NCBI RefSeq assembly: GCF_035222275.1
Contig: NC_085881.1
Coordinates: 1,240,001 to 1,304,000, forward strand
Source: Podospora bellae-mahoneyi
Taxonomy: Eukaryota > Ascomycota > Sordariomycetes > Sordariales > Podosporaceae
Direction: 5' to 3'
DNA: 64,000 nt
Shown here: positions 63,201-64,000 of the stretch, piece after piece
Position numbering within the stretch: position 1 is the first letter of the stretch
Layout of the letters: the number at the start of each line of letters is the position of its first letter
Program-made: the position numbers and the translations under genes
The notes under the pieces: generated by a model
The model's database searches: none
Seen by the model: the letters and a program-made list of their open reading frames with translations, nothing else
Told to the model about the DNA's origin: nothing

Positions 63201-64000
63201 ACAACGGCTTCCCACAGTTTTCTTTTGTCTCTTCATGATGTATATACAACAACTCGGGGAAAACCAAGGCATAATATGCCTGTCTTGACCCAGATAACCT
63301 CCCTTCTCTTGTCTCGATCCTTTTCAAACGCCCGCCGTTGGGAAAAGAAAAGCAAGTGAGACAGGAAAGAACTGGTAGTCTCCTTCCTATTGGTAGCTGC
63401 TCCTATTATTCACCAACAAACACACAACACCTGGGTACATCCCCGCTTCGAGAACCCAAAAAAAACAAGCTCCGAGACATTTTTTTCTCTCTCTGTGTGT
63501 GTGTTGTGTTCCAAAGTGGCTTGAGAGGTCAACGGTCGTCGGTAAAAGAGACACCGAGGAGAAGGACAGGAAAAAAGCCAAAAGTCTCACGAAGAAGATC
63601 TCGCTTGTTGTATTTTGTACCACATGTGGGTGGTGGTGAGACAAAAAAAACGGTGGTGGGCTTTTCGGTTTTCTGAGGCTCGCAAAAAGCTAAAGCCCGA
63701 GGCCGGGGGAGACCTGTTGAGGAAATAACCCCCCTATGGCCAGGCTACAGCTGAACTCGAGAGCTGTGGGTGGTAGTCCAATTCCAGCTGTCCCAAGTTC
63801 TCAGCTGGACGGACTGTTACAATGCTTGTATTCCCTCTGTCATTCTCCGAAAACGATGAAAAAACTGCCCGTGTTCTTTCCCAAACAGGACCATGTGTGT
63901 TGACGAAAAAGCAGGATTTGTCCTCTTCTAGCCCAGCAAACCGGCAAAACTGTCACCTATTTTGGACATCCTCTCCTCTGACGTGGCTCCTGCAACCACC
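57231..64000. other. Gene-free region upstream of the FlbD-like gene
   Basis: Nearly 6.8 kb without a recognisable gene. It contains repeated ACCTACC/GGTACGTACC-like motifs (near 57188, 57458, 57590, 58430, 62488 and 63177), a G12 run at 62132-62143 and a CAT/CAC microsatellite at 62308-62343. The longest frame (60821-61621, 266 codons) has no domain or typical composition. It could hold distal regulatory sequence or non-coding RNA; none is demonstrable. Confidence 0.4.
62308..62343 (+). repeat. CAT/CAC trinucleotide repeat
   Basis: Six CAT units followed by six CAC units. Non-coding simple repeat. Confidence 0.85.

Overview
The window looks like nuclear DNA of a filamentous ascomycete, most probably a Sordariomycete and perhaps Sordariales. 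The evidence is: short spliceosomal introns (about 48-150 bp) with GTANGT donors and CTAAC-type branch sites; fungal gene content (Pet127, a Pol4-like polymerase, an FlbD/rca-1 type Myb regulator, a GT41 O-GlcNAc-transferase-like protein, MAPEG glutathione transferase); and long gene-free stretches. Species is inferred from protein resemblance recalled from memory, not from a search.

Layout. 1-1066 (+): the 3' part of an SLC25 mitochondrial carrier. 1511-2133 (-): ribosomal protein eL22. 2601-2682 (-): tRNA-Ser(AGA) with a TATA element and a T-run terminator. 3327-8282 (-): a large TPR plus GT41 glycosyltransferase. 8283-13296: gene-free. 13297-14157 (-): ribosomal protein uL11 in five exons. 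14713-17214 (-): SEC23 of the COPII coat, sharing a divergent promoter region with 18144-20289 (+), a secreted or membrane-anchored kelch/galactose-oxidase-like protein. 20855-22711 (+): a family X DNA polymerase. 23544-24052 (+): microsomal glutathione S-transferase 3. 24546-27800 (-): mitochondrial Pet127. 27801-36359: mostly gene-free, with one odd ORF joined to a 41-nt poly(A) tract. 36360-37901 (+): a Cys/His plus coiled-coil protein of unknown function behind a leader with a small uORF. 39250-40751 (+): an NCBP3-like RNA cap-binding factor with repeated KELFP motifs. 41481-43956 (+): an unrecognised poly-Asn/Gly-rich protein with an unresolved reading-phase break. 43957-55511: gene-free. 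55512-56597 (-): FlbD/rca-1 type Myb regulator. 56598-64000: gene-free.

Most identified genes are housekeeping (translation, secretion, mitochondrial RNA and transport, DNA repair, mRNA export). They are unrelated single genes, not a cluster: there is no biosynthetic cluster, no intact transposon and no CRISPR array. The most unusual aspects are the low gene density (about 14 protein genes in 64 kb), the very long non-coding flanks of the FlbD-like regulator (about 11.5 kb downstream and at least 7.4 kb upstream), which do not look AT-rich or RIP-mutated by eye, and several long homopolymer tracts inside them. No convincing new multi-gene system was found. The best candidates for new biology are the KELFP repeats of the NCBP3-like protein, the Cys/His coiled-coil protein with its uORF, and the non-coding territory around the FlbD-like gene. 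All exon boundaries were set by eye from splice consensus, reading phase and family resemblance.
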